A stretch of 47,517 nucleotides of DNA from contig CANLOE010000052.1 in NCBI GenBank assembly GCA_947492745.1, forward strand, positions 1 through 47,517, in the 5' to 3' direction. Position numbers and translations under genes: made by a program. Every line of letters starts with the position of its first letter. Within the stretch, counting starts at the first letter, position 1. The stretch is from an uncultured Cyclobacteriaceae bacterium (lineage in GTDB: Bacteria; Bacteroidota; Bacteroidia; Cytophagales; Cyclobacteriaceae). The notes beneath the pieces were generated by a model. That model worked only from the letters and a program-made list of their open reading frames with translations, ran no database searches and was not told the origin of the DNA. This document shows, one piece after another, positions 8,923 to 17,613 of the stretch.

Positions 8923-11900
8923 TTAATCTATAATAAAGTCATGACCCAATTCGAGGTAATTGATACCTGCCTGTCTCGACTTCTGTTCCATCTTCTCGTT
9001 CAGCACCGTAATCTGATGTTCATGGGCAGATACCAATACGGACCATGGCTTTGTCGCATTCAGAAAAGATTTAGGGTCCCCTTCTTTGGCTGTATCCAAT
9101 AGTATGTACTTCCCACCAAAGTCCTTGGCCGTCTGTACCATCGAAAACTTGGTAATGAACTCCACGTAGGGCAAGGTCCGCATGAAACTGAGGATGTCGG
9201 AGGTGTTGATTCGGCCACCCAAGTCCACACTTTTATCGCCTTCCAGAATACTTCTGGAGATGTAACGTCGAATTTCCTCATTCAGTCGCTGTATGAAAAA
9301 ACCGAAATTATAGCCTTCTTTGAATTTGACGGAACAGATGATTTTCAAGCGCTCATAATTAGGGTTACGCACTTCCAGTTTCACAAAAGGGCTGACATGG
9401 TTCCGCATGTACGATTTGATTTTGTACAGCAGTTCGCTACTGGCCATGGGCTCGTTCGGATTGGCCATGTCGTCATTATAAGGGGTGACGACGATAAGTA
9501 CACTGCCCGGCGAGTCCAGATTCTTACTGGTCATATTGGTAAGGCAGGTCACCTTATATATCTCTTTGAATTTATTCAAGATGATGCGTTCATAATCCCA
9601 AGCGGTTATGGCCCTTTTCTTATGTCTTAGTCGCTCTGCAATACGGGTATAGAACCGTTTCGGGGTCTCTACGGGTAGCCCGGCAAAGGATTTTAATGGC
9701 TGTACGACGGATTTTATGCCTACGATATTGTCAACCGAACGCTGAATGGTACCTGCGGGCAATGGCGCATCCAAGTGTTTTCCCTTTGCCGCTGTAAGAT
9801 AGATATCACTGAAGGTCGCTGTCATTACCTGTGTTGTGATACCCACTATTTTGGAGGCCACATCTATATTCTCATATACTACAGCACGCACCCAGTACAG
9901 GTCGGGGTCGAGTATGGTATTACCCTTGGATAGGTCATGAGGAAGTTCGATACTGATGATTCCTGTACGGAGAAAAGTCTGTGTGTCATCCCTCAGGATT
10001 TTGGAGGGTTTGATTTCCTTCCACTCATTGTCCACCAAATAGCTCCATTCGATAAGCGGTGGGTCTTCTTCGGAGGAAACGGTATACTCATCCAGCATCT
10101 CGAACAGTATGGTCACGGTCTGTGGAGTATTCAATTCGGAAAAGCCCATAATCAGGGAGCCTTCATAATCGTATTCGGGCAGTATCTGCGTACTTTGTTT
10201 GGAATTATCGGGAAAGACTCGCCCCTCACCATGAGGGAAAATATGGAACAGCTTCCCTACGGCATCCGACTCATCCTGTTTTTTAGATCGGTCAAAGGAA
10301 ATGATAGACGAAGAACCATAGTCCAGTGATATGGATTTGATCTGTGGAGTGTATGCCGGATTGGGCATTTTATCTTCTTTCTTATCCTTCTTCTTCAGAA
10401 TGTTGATCTTGGCATTTTCCGTGACCACATTAGAGAGTACGGTAGGATAGACGCTGTGCATAAAGGCGAACTGCGGCCCCGTCAGTTCCAGTTTTACAAA
10501 GCCTCTTTTTTCCATGGTCGTATAGACCAGTTCATCGTTGATTTTCTGATAGTTGGGCGACTTGCTTATGATATCAATATCGATATCCCTCAAGTGTGTG
10601 CGACCATTAAGTGTTCCCTGAGGTCTGGGTTCATTATCTTTAGAGTTCTTGCCTGTTCTGAACAGTTTGAACTGTTGTCTATCTTCGGGTTCTTCCGGTT
10701 TCCATCTTCCTCCTTCCAGTACGCTCAGGTCCACTTCGAAAGAAGCATTATCGATATCCATTTTATACTCTTTATAGTAATTATGGAAACCGGCTTTGTC
10801 CCTTGGAAGGTCAAACCATTCGATATTGATTTTGAGATCGTTCAGTGATTTCTGGAACACCTCATTACTACCTATCAACAAATAAGAACCCACATTGGGC
10901 AAAGGACCGAAGGGGTAAAAGGGATTATCTGCGTTAAGCTGCCCATTGTTATTGTGCAACACTAGGTTTTTTACTCCCGACACCTGTGTGTCGATAACCA
11001 AACGGTCGAGTGTCAACTTGTTCAAGAGGTTGTAGGCATAGACGTAACCTTCCGTATTGAGCAGGAACTTGATAATGGGTTCTGAAGTGTCGTAGCAACC
11101 GGAATGAATCTCGGAATCGAAATTGGTGACCGCTGGTTCCGAGCTATTCAGATCGAAAACTACTTTCAAAGAGGTTTTGGACTTATTTCTGGTAACGACG
11201 CATTTATGGATACGGTACCACCCTTCATCCGTTGTGATTTCGATAACGAATGCCTCCATAAATATTTTGATGAAGGTTTCATCTTCGTCGGCATTATTGA
11301 CATAGGTCAGGTCTTCCATATACCTGTTCATATGTTCAAAAGAATCTTTCGTAAACTGAAAGTTCATTGTAATTTCGCGCTCTCCTTCACTGAGCAGGAG
11401 GTTTGGGGATGCCAAGGCAAAACCAACAGGAGCATCGACCATGGTTCTCTCCAGTGTACCTTTTGTCGACTGGTCCTCCCCGAAAGCAGCATAAGTCTTT
11501 ATGGCCACTTCACTCTCTTCACTGACCTCCTCTTTTTCGGTAGGTATGGAGGAGGAGAGTATCCTTTGAAAGAGATCCTTCCTGACTCCCCTGATATTCA
11601 TCGGGTTATTATTTACATATACGGTATGTATCTTCTCTATCTTGGCCCTGTTAACAGGCAGCAGATAGTCAGCAGTATAGACAATATCATTTCCTTCTTC
11701 ATCCAATCCGGCAAAAAATCCAGTCCCTTTTTGCACTTCTGCGGATAGTGCCGTATCGTACAGTTCGAATTTAAGATAAGTCTTATCAAATACGGCCCTT
11801 TTGGGTTTTTCCTTTAGAATATTCGAATAATAGAACTCCAGATGTCTTTTATTCAACTGGTTGATATCTCCCTGTGAGATTTCGAATAATTTCAGGAAAG

Positions 11901-12672
11901 ATAGGAACAATGCCACCTCGGGATAGTGCTTATCACTCTTCAATGACTGTTCCAAGTACTCCGGAGCCTTTATTTTTAGATAGAGCAGCGTTTCGTAGAA
12001 CTCCTGAAATATCTCTTCCAGGCCTTCGGATATACTTTTAAATTTTTCTTCTTTGTTCTTCCCTTTTAGCCTTGTTTCTATTCGCTCTTCGGCATTGAGT
12101 TTCCAGATAGTAGAGAAACTGGCGTAGTTCATGGTCCTGTCTTTGCCCAGCATCTCATCATCACTACTGTATAGATCAAAAGAGCGCAATTTAGCCAGTG
12201 CCATACTCAATTTGGAAGATACAGCGTTAATGACTTCATTTCTGACATTGACTTCCGTATTGGTAAAATCCTCTACGGCCTTGAGACGGACCAGCCATGA
12301 TTCGAACTTCATAGCCATACTGTAGATCTCTTCAAAGCACTTGTGCAGATAGATCAGTTTTTTCTTCTTGTCCAGAAAAAGGCCTGCCTTTTGTAGATTC
12401 TTCTTGAAACGTATCTCTACCTCTGTCGGGTCGGAGTCAATGATGGTTGCCAGAATAATGGTCTCATCATTGAGGAAGTCAGACCAATCGCCTTCTACCT
12501 GTCCTTCTAGGTTATAGAAATTGATCAGTTTCGAGAACCCATAGGCAAATACCAGTAAATCCTCGAAAGAGCGCTCGTCAACCTTGACATAGTCAAAATC
12601 AAGCGCACTCAAGAATCTGTTTTCCTGAGAAGTACCACTTTTTATCGTTGTGTTGAAGTCGAACTCCTTCAT
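8923..12672 (-). CDS. Baseplate J/gp6-like protein (Afp11-like), 1249 aa
   Basis: A very large baseplate protein. Residues 1-330 are alpha-helical and specific to eCIS. The C-terminal third carries the baseplate-J type region: 'VDNIVGIKSVVQPLKSFAG' followed by 'ETPKRFYTRIAERLRHKKRA' and 'TAWDYERIILNKF', then 'VLIVVTPYND' and a domain with 'LGGRINTSDILSFM'. These are the hallmarks of Afp11/gp6-type wedge proteins. It would form the ring that triggers sheath contraction. It starts 33 bp after the gp25 gene and is followed after 34 bp by the fibre-like gene, so it is firmly inside the operon. Confidence 0.85.
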   Translation of the reverse strand: MKEFDFNTTIKSGTSQENRFLSALDFDYVKVDERSFEDLLVFAYGFSKLINFYNLEGQVEGDWSDFLNDETIILATIIDSDPTEVEIRFKKNLQKAGLFLDKKKKLIYLHKCFEEIYSMAMKFESWLVRLKAVEDFTNTEVNVRNEVINAVSSKLSMALAKLRSFDLYSSDDEMLGKDRTMNYASFSTIWKLNAEERIETRLKGKNKEEKFKSISEGLEEIFQEFYETLLYLKIKAPEYLEQSLKSDKHYPEVALFLSFLKLFEISQGDINQLNKRHLEFYYSNILKEKPKRAVFDKTYLKFELYDTALSAEVQKGTGFFAGLDEEGNDIVYTADYLLPVNRAKIEKIHTVYVNNNPMNIRGVRKDLFQRILSSSIPTEKEEVSEESEVAIKTYAAFGEDQSTKGTLERTMVDAPVGFALASPNLLLSEGEREITMNFQFTKDSFEHMNRYMEDLTYVNNADEDETFIKIFMEAFVIEITTDEGWYRIHKCVVTRNKSKTSLKVVFDLNSSEPAVTNFDSEIHSGCYDTSEPIIKFLLNTEGYVYAYNLLNKLTLDRLVIDTQVSGVKNLVLHNNNGQLNADNPFYPFGPLPNVGSYLLIGSNEVFQKSLNDLKINIEWFDLPRDKAGFHNYYKEYKMDIDNASFEVDLSVLEGGRWKPEEPEDRQQFKLFRTGKNSKDNEPRPQGTLNGRTHLRDIDIDIISKSPNYQKINDELVYTTMEKRGFVKLELTGPQFAFMHSVYPTVLSNVVTENAKINILKKKDKKEDKMPNPAYTPQIKSISLDYGSSSIISFDRSKKQDESDAVGKLFHIFPHGEGRVFPDNSKQSTQILPEYDYEGSLIMGFSELNTPQTVTILFEMLDEYTVSSEEDPPLIEWSYLVDNEWKEIKPSKILRDDTQTFLRTGIISIELPHDLSKGNTILDPDLYWVRAVVYENIDVASKIVGITTQVMTATFSDIYLTAAKGKHLDAPLPAGTIQRSVDNIVGIKSVVQPLKSFAGLPVETPKRFYTRIAERLRHKKRAITAWDYERIILNKFKEIYKVTCLTNMTSKNLDSPGSVLIVVTPYNDDMANPNEPMASSELLYKIKSYMRNHVSPFVKLEVRNPNYERLKIICSVKFKEGYNFGFFIQRLNEEIRRYISRSILEGDKSVDLGGRINTSDILSFMRTLPYVEFITKFSMVQTAKDFGGKYILLDTAKEGDPKSFLNATKPWSVLVSAHEHQITVLNEKMEQKSRQAGINYLELGHDFIID

Positions 12673-12705
12673 AATTGATTTTTTCTTATTTAGCTATAAG
12701 CTTTA

Positions 12706-13131
12706 TTATTGTGGTCTATACCGGGCATCGTTTCCTTCTATGATATAGAAGGGGTATACCATGTTACTTCTCTTGTTCACACTCCTTACGGTATATTCCA
12801 GATTGATATTGAGCAGGCCATCCAAATAGGCCGAAGTATCGATATCCACATCGTTTAGGATAATTCTAGGCTCAAAATAGAGGACAGCATGACGTATCAG
12901 ACGGTCTATTTCGTTGATCAGTGTACCATCGATGCCCTCAAAGGCCAAATGGTGCAGGTCACAGCCAAAATCGGGCATCATGACCCGTTCTCCTTTTTTT
13001 GTGGACATGATTATCCGTAAGCTCTCCCTTATATCTTCTTCTTCGGAAACAAGGACCACACTACCGGCTTTTTTATCGAAGGTCGGTGGGAATTTCCACC
13101 CTACTCCCAAAAATGTTTTTTTATGCTTCAT
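12706..13131 (-). CDS. gp25-like baseplate protein (Afp9-like), 141 aa
   Basis: GPW/gp25 family. The diagnostic pattern is present: 'VVLVSEEEDIRESLRIIMST' then 'GERVMMPDFGCDLHHLAFEG' (about residues 26-70), the loop that carries the conserved G-E/R-x-M-x-P-x-F-G-C motif. The C-terminal half has 'IRHAVLYFEPRIILNDVDID', also standard. In T4 and in T6SS (TssE) this protein nucleates sheath assembly on the baseplate. Length is normal for the family. It lies between the PAAR tip and the 1249-aa wedge gene with short gaps (49 and 33 bp). Confidence 0.9.
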   Translation of the reverse strand: MKHKKTFLGVGWKFPPTFDKKAGSVVLVSEEEDIRESLRIIMSTKKGERVMMPDFGCDLHHLAFEGIDGTLINEIDRLIRHAVLYFEPRIILNDVDIDTSAYLDGLLNINLEYTVRSVNKRSNMVYPFYIIEGNDARYRPQ

Positions 13132-13180
13132 CGATATTTGCTCGATTTATAATACTATCAATAAACTCATGGCTTCCTGT

Positions 13181-13480
13181 TCAGCCCCCTATCATGACGG
13201 TCGGTACCCCTGGACCTACGATGGCCCCACCATGCGCACAGGTATCACCTACACGCGCCGCAGGCATACCTCCTATAAGTACTGTCGCTGAGCCTTTGGC
13301 AATACTATCGGGCGGACCTGTACAAACGGCCATACTTGTCGCCACAGCTGCGGGCTTCCCTCCTATCATGACGGTGGGCACTCCCGGAGGCAAGATAGGT
13401 CCTCCCACATGAGGGACCGTTCCTGTTACCATGGGACATACATGATTATCTCCTACAACTGATGCTGGTGGCATATTCAC
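13181..13480 (-). CDS. PAAR-like spike tip (Afp10-like), 99 aa
   Basis: Gly/Pro-rich PAAR-type protein with repeated 'GVPTVMIGG' and 'ATVLIGGMPAA' segments and conserved Cys/His ('CPM', 'TCAHGG') fit for metal binding at the tip. It would cap the VgrG/gp5-like spike. The GTG start at 13480 overlaps the TGA of a 27-aa frame in the arrangement GTGA; an ATG two codons later (13474) is the alternative. It has no C-terminal extension, so it carries no effector domain. Confidence 0.9.
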   Translation of the reverse strand: MNMPPASVVGDNHVCPMVTGTVPHVGGPILPPGVPTVMIGGKPAAVATSMAVCTGPPDSIAKGSATVLIGGMPAARVGDTCAHGGAIVGPGVPTVMIGG

Positions 13481-13560
13481 TGATTTTTAGTTCCTATCAT
13501 CGATACCGAGTACTGTAGCAGGGCTAGGGTATTCGGTATATCTTTTTCTACTTCGTACAT
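13477..13560 (-). CDS. Possible 27-aa peptide between spike and PAAR genes
   Basis: ATG at 13560 is preceded by AAGGAAAGA, one of the better Shine-Dalgarno-like sites in the locus. The frame encodes MYEVEKDIPNTLALLQYSVS and seven more residues. Its TGA overlaps the GTG start of the PAAR gene (GTGA), an arrangement typical of translational coupling. It may be a real small baseplate/spike component or just a leader that couples PAAR translation to the spike gene 18 bp upstream. No family is recognised. Confidence 0.4.
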   Translation of the reverse strand: MYEVEKDIPNTLALLQYSVSMIGTKNQ

Positions 13561-13578
13561 TCTTTCCTTCTGCCAAGA

Positions 13579-15381
13579 TCAATTGATCATGATCATTCCA
13601 CCTTTAATGGTGGTCTGTGCAGAGCCTTTCAATTCGGCCTGTGCCCCTTCGGCCGCAAATTTGGTCTTGCCTTTACTTTCCACATTCATTCCTTCTGTCT
13701 TCACATCTCCGGTGGCCTTCATTTCTATATTCCCTTTTGCTTCCAGGGCGATATTCCCTTTTGCTTTTAAAGTGATATCGGTATCCGTCTCCATAGTAAT
13801 GCCTGCGGAGTCCATCACTACTTTGTTCTTATTGGCTTTGTCCTCTATAGTAATCGATTTTTTGTCATCATCCATAATGATCACGTTCTCACCTGGGGTC
13901 ATGATGGTGATGATTTTTTTCTCATCGTCAAATTCTATTTTCAACTGGCCCTTGGTCACAAGGGCTTTGATATAATTTTCCGCTTCGGGTGTATAGGCCG
14001 GTTTTATTTCTGAGCTGTATACCGAACCTAGAATAATAGCATTCTGTGGGTCTTCGTTGAGGAAACCAATGACGACTTCATCATCGACTTCGGGGTAGAA
14101 AAACAGACCGGCATCTTTGGAAGAGTAAAAATTGGACAATCTGGCCCAGACCATCAGATTATCCTTGCCCAAGGTAGGCAAAGCAATCTTGACGCGGTAT
14201 TGTCCATCTTTGTCCTGATCCACTTGCTTAACTTTAGCGGTCTGTAGCCCCTTTACAGGAGAGAACAGGCCCGAGGCCGGTGCGGCATCGATATTACTGA
14301 CCTCCTCGGTATACCAACTTGGAGATAGGCCAAGATAAAGTGTTGTGGACCAATCGCCGTCTTCAATTCGATGTTCCACAGCCGAGATAAATGCCGCCCC
14401 ATTGAACTGTTCGCTGAAGCCTTCCAGTTTAATGGAACCACCGGGTATGCTGTCAGGGTTACCCTGTACTTCGACTTTTGACTTGACTTTGGACAGGGCA
14501 GCCTTTGCATGTTTGGCCTTGGCCCAGTCGTCCAGCACCTTTACAGGCACACTAGAGGAAGTCTGTAGGACGTATTCGTTTAGACCGATGACCTTGGCCA
14601 GATCACTCGACTTCAGATTGCTCTGAGGTACTTCGGTGGCCGAACTAGAGGTTGAGGTCAGGATTTTCTGAGAGGACATGTCCCAGCCGACACTACTGAC
14701 CTTACTGACCTGATTTCGAGCATCGATTTCTCCCTGAAAACCGATGACATCACTACCGTTGGTCGCGACCATATCTGTAGCGGCGTCTACTTCGGGCAGT
14801 TGGAGGGTTATTTTTCCAGAGTCGGTGACCACTATCATACCGTTGACATCTGCACGACTGATGATAAAATCCCAGTCTGAGATATAGTGTTGCACTACCT
14901 CTGAGTGCTCATAATTGGTAACGGCTATACTTTTGGTCAGGGAAGGGTATTCTTTCAAGATATCGTTAATGATATCACTATCTTTCTTTTTCAGAAAAAC
15001 AGCATTTTTTCTCCCCACGGTCAGGGACACTGCCTTGTCTTTGCACTCAATAAGTACGACGCTCTCCCTATTGGATACCCTCAGACCATGTTTGATGATT
15101 ATGCCCTCGAAGATTACCTTGTTCTTAGAGTTGTACCCGGCTTCTATCTTTATTTCTTTACCAGGGTTCAGGCTACCGGAGGCGCTGGCATTGAAGTCTC
15201 CCTCCAATCCTTTAGAAGCACCATCGGAGACCTTGATCTTTGCAGAGGATATTTTGTTCACGGACTTGAACACCACTATGGACGATATCAGATAGGAAGC
15301 TTCCAACTCCTTTCCGTCGATACTGATAGCGTAGGTTACTACTCCTCCTGCTGCTGTCGCTAATGATTTTTGTTTGGCCAT
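13579..15381 (-). CDS. Spike protein, VgrG/gp27-gp5-like (Afp8-like), 600 aa
   Basis: Residues 1-370 correspond to the gp27-like hub ('FEGIIIKHGLRVSNRESVV' and 'HYISDWDFIISRADVNGM' are typical). An OB-fold segment follows: 'DGQYRVKIALPTLGKDNLMVWARL' and 'VDDEVVIGFLNEDPQNAIILGSVY'. The last 120 residues are a repeated beta-helix needle with alternating short blocks ('TLKAKGNIALEAKGNIEM'). This is the central spike on which the PAAR tip sits. It starts 33 bp after the LysM adaptor gene. Length is typical for eCIS spikes, with no extra C-terminal toxin. Confidence 0.9.
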   Translation of the reverse strand: MAKQKSLATAAGGVVTYAISIDGKELEASYLISSIVVFKSVNKISSAKIKVSDGASKGLEGDFNASASGSLNPGKEIKIEAGYNSKNKVIFEGIIIKHGLRVSNRESVVLIECKDKAVSLTVGRKNAVFLKKKDSDIINDILKEYPSLTKSIAVTNYEHSEVVQHYISDWDFIISRADVNGMIVVTDSGKITLQLPEVDAATDMVATNGSDVIGFQGEIDARNQVSKVSSVGWDMSSQKILTSTSSSATEVPQSNLKSSDLAKVIGLNEYVLQTSSSVPVKVLDDWAKAKHAKAALSKVKSKVEVQGNPDSIPGGSIKLEGFSEQFNGAAFISAVEHRIEDGDWSTTLYLGLSPSWYTEEVSNIDAAPASGLFSPVKGLQTAKVKQVDQDKDGQYRVKIALPTLGKDNLMVWARLSNFYSSKDAGLFFYPEVDDEVVIGFLNEDPQNAIILGSVYSSEIKPAYTPEAENYIKALVTKGQLKIEFDDEKKIITIMTPGENVIIMDDDKKSITIEDKANKNKVVMDSAGITMETDTDITLKAKGNIALEAKGNIEMKATGDVKTEGMNVESKGKTKFAAEGAQAELKGSAQTTIKGGMIMIN

Positions 15382-15414
15382 AGGGTACCGTATCTATTTC
15401 TTGTATCTATTGAT

Positions 15415-16077
15415 TTATTTGAGGGGCGGAAACGAGATTTCCATGCCGAGTTCCAAATCTCTGAAATCGAGTATGCCATTGGCCCGTGCTACCTGAAGGT
15501 ACATGGACATTTCCCCATATACTTCTTGGCACATCAGCGGCAGGGTATCTCCTGCTGCCACAGTCCTGCGGTGGGTCAGGTCGGGAGAGGACTTCTCGCT
15601 CTGCTTGGTCATGGTCTCCGGGTCTATCGACTTCTGAAAGGAGAGGTTGACCTTGGCCCGCAGGGATATTCCGTCCGGTGCGAACAGCAAATGGGTAATG
15701 TCCATACTCTTCAAGCGCCCTTTAAAAGGTTTATCCCCCTTGCCCCAATCGATGATGACATACGGGGTTTCATGGGATACCCCTTGATAATCATAGATGT
15801 ATTCTTTCAGTTTCTTTACCTCATCAAAGATATCGACCGATATCTCTCCATAAGCGGTCGCATCATAGAACAGTTCAAAGGCCAGTGTCTCCGGTGAGGT
15901 ATTTTTATATTTGGCTTCCGGGGCTGCATTGTTAGGGGCCGGCGATTCCTTATACTCAATGGTATAGGTGTATTTCAGAGATGTAGGATTATAGGGTACT
16001 GTCAAGGGCTGTCCTCCATGTAATGCTTTCGTGTATTCGGTATTTTCGAAAGCTGTAATCTTCATTTTTTCACTCAT
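15415..16077 (-). CDS. LysM-containing tube/baseplate adaptor (Afp7-like), 220 aa
   Basis: The N-terminal 150 residues match the CIS tube-protein family that precedes a LysM ('PLTVPYNPTSLKYTYTIEY', then 'ELFYDATAYGE', 'KPFKGRLKSMDITHLLF'). The last 45 residues are a LysM-like fold starting 'AAGDTLPLMCQEVYG' and ending 'ELGMEISFPPL'. By analogy with Afp7/gp53 it links the tube and hub to the baseplate; LysM here serves protein-protein contact rather than peptidoglycan binding. It starts 12 bp after the DUF5908 gene. Confidence 0.85.
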   Translation of the reverse strand: MSEKMKITAFENTEYTKALHGGQPLTVPYNPTSLKYTYTIEYKESPAPNNAAPEAKYKNTSPETLAFELFYDATAYGEISVDIFDEVKKLKEYIYDYQGVSHETPYVIIDWGKGDKPFKGRLKSMDITHLLFAPDGISLRAKVNLSFQKSIDPETMTKQSEKSSPDLTHRRTVAAGDTLPLMCQEVYGEMSMYLQVARANGILDFRDLELGMEISFPPLK

Positions 16078-16089
16078 ATGCGTCGGATT

Positions 16090-16254
16090 TTACCTGTCAA
16101 ATTTCCATTCCAATCGTTCCATTACTTGGTCCACACACTCTTTTATTATTTGCTTCCGAGATTGCGCGGACAACTCCGCGGTATGTCTTTCACCCGAGCG
16201 GGAAGCTTCGCTTACTACTACCTTGATTTTTAACTCTTTAATTTCAATTGCCAT
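16090..16254 (-). CDS. DUF5908 family small protein
   Basis: The family-typical start MAIEIKELKIKVVV fixes the start at ATG 16254, preceded by GGGAAATT. The frame is open further upstream to 16305, but that would overlap the stop of the previous gene and adds no family sequence. The C-terminus is a basic/acidic helix ending in 'ERLEWKFDR'. DUF5908 proteins occur in Bacteroidota eCIS loci between tube and LysM genes; their role is unknown, possibly in assembly. Confidence 0.8.
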   Translation of the reverse strand: MAIEIKELKIKVVVSEASRSGERHTAELSAQSRKQIIKECVDQVMERLEWKFDR

Positions 16255-16282
16255 AATTTCCCTTATAGATAATATGTAATCA

Positions 16283-16930
16283 TCATCCCAGTAGGCTACC
16301 CACACTTCCCATTCCTGGAATACCGGGTACGGGCATCATTTCAAATTTCTTGTATTTCAGTTCAAAGGTCTCCACGACAAATTCTGAGGTCATTGATTTG
16401 AACGGGGATATTTCCCACTTGACGGGGTAGGCCTGATACACGGTCCAGGCAAGACTGGGGATTCCCTTTTCATCCAATAACAAGATCAAAAGATCTCGGT
16501 TGATTCCTTCTCCACCACCGACGAAGGACTTAACAGCATTGAGTTTGCCCATAACTCCTTCTTTCTTTTCGGAAACCTTTTTGGCCAGTTCGGAAAAGGA
16601 TTCTTGGCACCAAATCGTAAAGGGTGTGATGTCGTTGCCAAGGCCGCGTTTCAATATGAGGTTGTTGTACTCGATCTTAGAGATGCTACTGACTACTTCG
16701 TTGTTCAGACCGCCTACTTCAAAGGTAAACTCTTTAGCAGTAGCCACTAGTCCGGATACTTCCGTGAAGCGGTTGCTGATAGCTCCCCTCGCTAGTGTTT
16801 TGCCCATGGTCTTGGCCAGATCCATAGGACTCTGATTCGAAGATAAATCTGTCATCAGCACATTAAAGTGAAAACCGGTGACGGGTAGTGGGGTGCTGAT
16901 TCCCAGCATGCTCTTCATGTTTCCTATCAT
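16283..16930 (-). CDS. Second tube-family protein (Afp5-like), 215 aa
   Basis: It belongs to the T4 gp19/Afp tube family: 'PVTGFHFNVLMTD' at the start, 'RFTEVSGL' and 'LILKRGLGNDITPFTIWCQE', then 'LLDEKGIPSLAWTVYQAYPVKWEISPFKS'. It is longer than the main tube protein (144 aa), with an extra N-terminal piece and a Gly/Pro-rich end. In Afp and AlgoCIS, longer second tube proteins start the tube at the hub, so I infer the same here. It lies 164 bp after the main tube gene; that gap holds a strong hairpin. Confidence 0.85.
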   Translation of the reverse strand: MIGNMKSMLGISTPLPVTGFHFNVLMTDLSSNQSPMDLAKTMGKTLARGAISNRFTEVSGLVATAKEFTFEVGGLNNEVVSSISKIEYNNLILKRGLGNDITPFTIWCQESFSELAKKVSEKKEGVMGKLNAVKSFVGGGEGINRDLLILLLDEKGIPSLAWTVYQAYPVKWEISPFKSMTSEFVVETFELKYKKFEMMPVPGIPGMGSVGSLLG

Positions 16931-17039
16931 AAGAATTCGTTTATCTTTTCACAACAAGCCAGTGGTAGTCCATTGAACAAGAAAATCCTTGCCTGCTATC
17001 TCGACCATCTTAATTTGACTCAAATATACCATATGACCG

Positions 17040-17064
17040 GAAGCCAGAACAGGATTCTGGCTTC
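17040..17064 (-). promoter_or_regulatory. Perfect 10-bp hairpin after the main tube gene
   Basis: GAAGCCAGAA (17040-17049) and TTCTGGCTTC (17055-17064) form a perfect stem with a 5-nt loop. It begins 30 nt beyond the stop of the main tube gene. No T run follows on either strand, so it is not a standard terminator. It could stabilise the sheath-tube mRNA end or slow transcription into the baseplate genes. Confidence 0.55.
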
Positions 17065-17094
17065 TCGGCTCAATTATTTATGGCTCATTACTGT

Positions 17095-17529
17095 TTATTG
17101 GGTCCTCTCGATACCTTGATGCGTCAGCACTAATGATTCTGTTGCGATCTCATTGGCATCGGCTTTCAGGTCAGGAGCGGAATACTTGATAGGAAAAGCA
17201 TCGTTTACTGTCCAAACCGCTACTGGGGTAGCTTCTTCATCCAAAAGGGAGATAACAATGTCCTCTCTCCTTTCAACATCTGTACTGGCTTCATGGAACC
17301 AATCAGCAAAAGCGGTATCATCAGCAAAAACACCTTTTTTCAGCGTAATGTCTGAGAATTTTTTCAATCCGGGTATCTTTTGCATGATAAAAGTAGGGTC
17401 GTCCCCTGCTCTGTAATCAATACCGTTGATTTCATGTTCTAGACCGGTGACTTCTTGGAAACCCGTCGTAAAGTTGGCGCCTTCCACGGTAAAGTGGAAC
17501 TTAGGTACTGGCCATAATGCATCTGCCAT
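17095..17529 (-). CDS. Main inner tube protein (Afp1-like), 144 aa
   Basis: A complete tube protein of the phage tail tube (gp19-like) family: 'PKFHFTVEGANFTTGFQEVTGL' (split by a beta turn), 'KKGVFADDTAFADWF' and the C-terminal 'AVWTVNDAFPIKYSAPDLK' with 'ESLVLTHQGIER'. It stacks as hexamers to form the lumen in which cargo is carried. The length is the norm for the family. It follows the sheath gene after 84 bp. Confidence 0.95.
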   Translation of the reverse strand: MADALWPVPKFHFTVEGANFTTGFQEVTGLEHEINGIDYRAGDDPTFIMQKIPGLKKFSDITLKKGVFADDTAFADWFHEASTDVERREDIVISLLDEEATPVAVWTVNDAFPIKYSAPDLKADANEIATESLVLTHQGIERTQ

Positions 17530-17613
17530 AATACTATATGTTTAATTTTATTGATTGTTTTTTTAAATGCTCTTTTAACTTATAATCTAGTCGCTTATCC
17601 TGTCGGAAAATGA

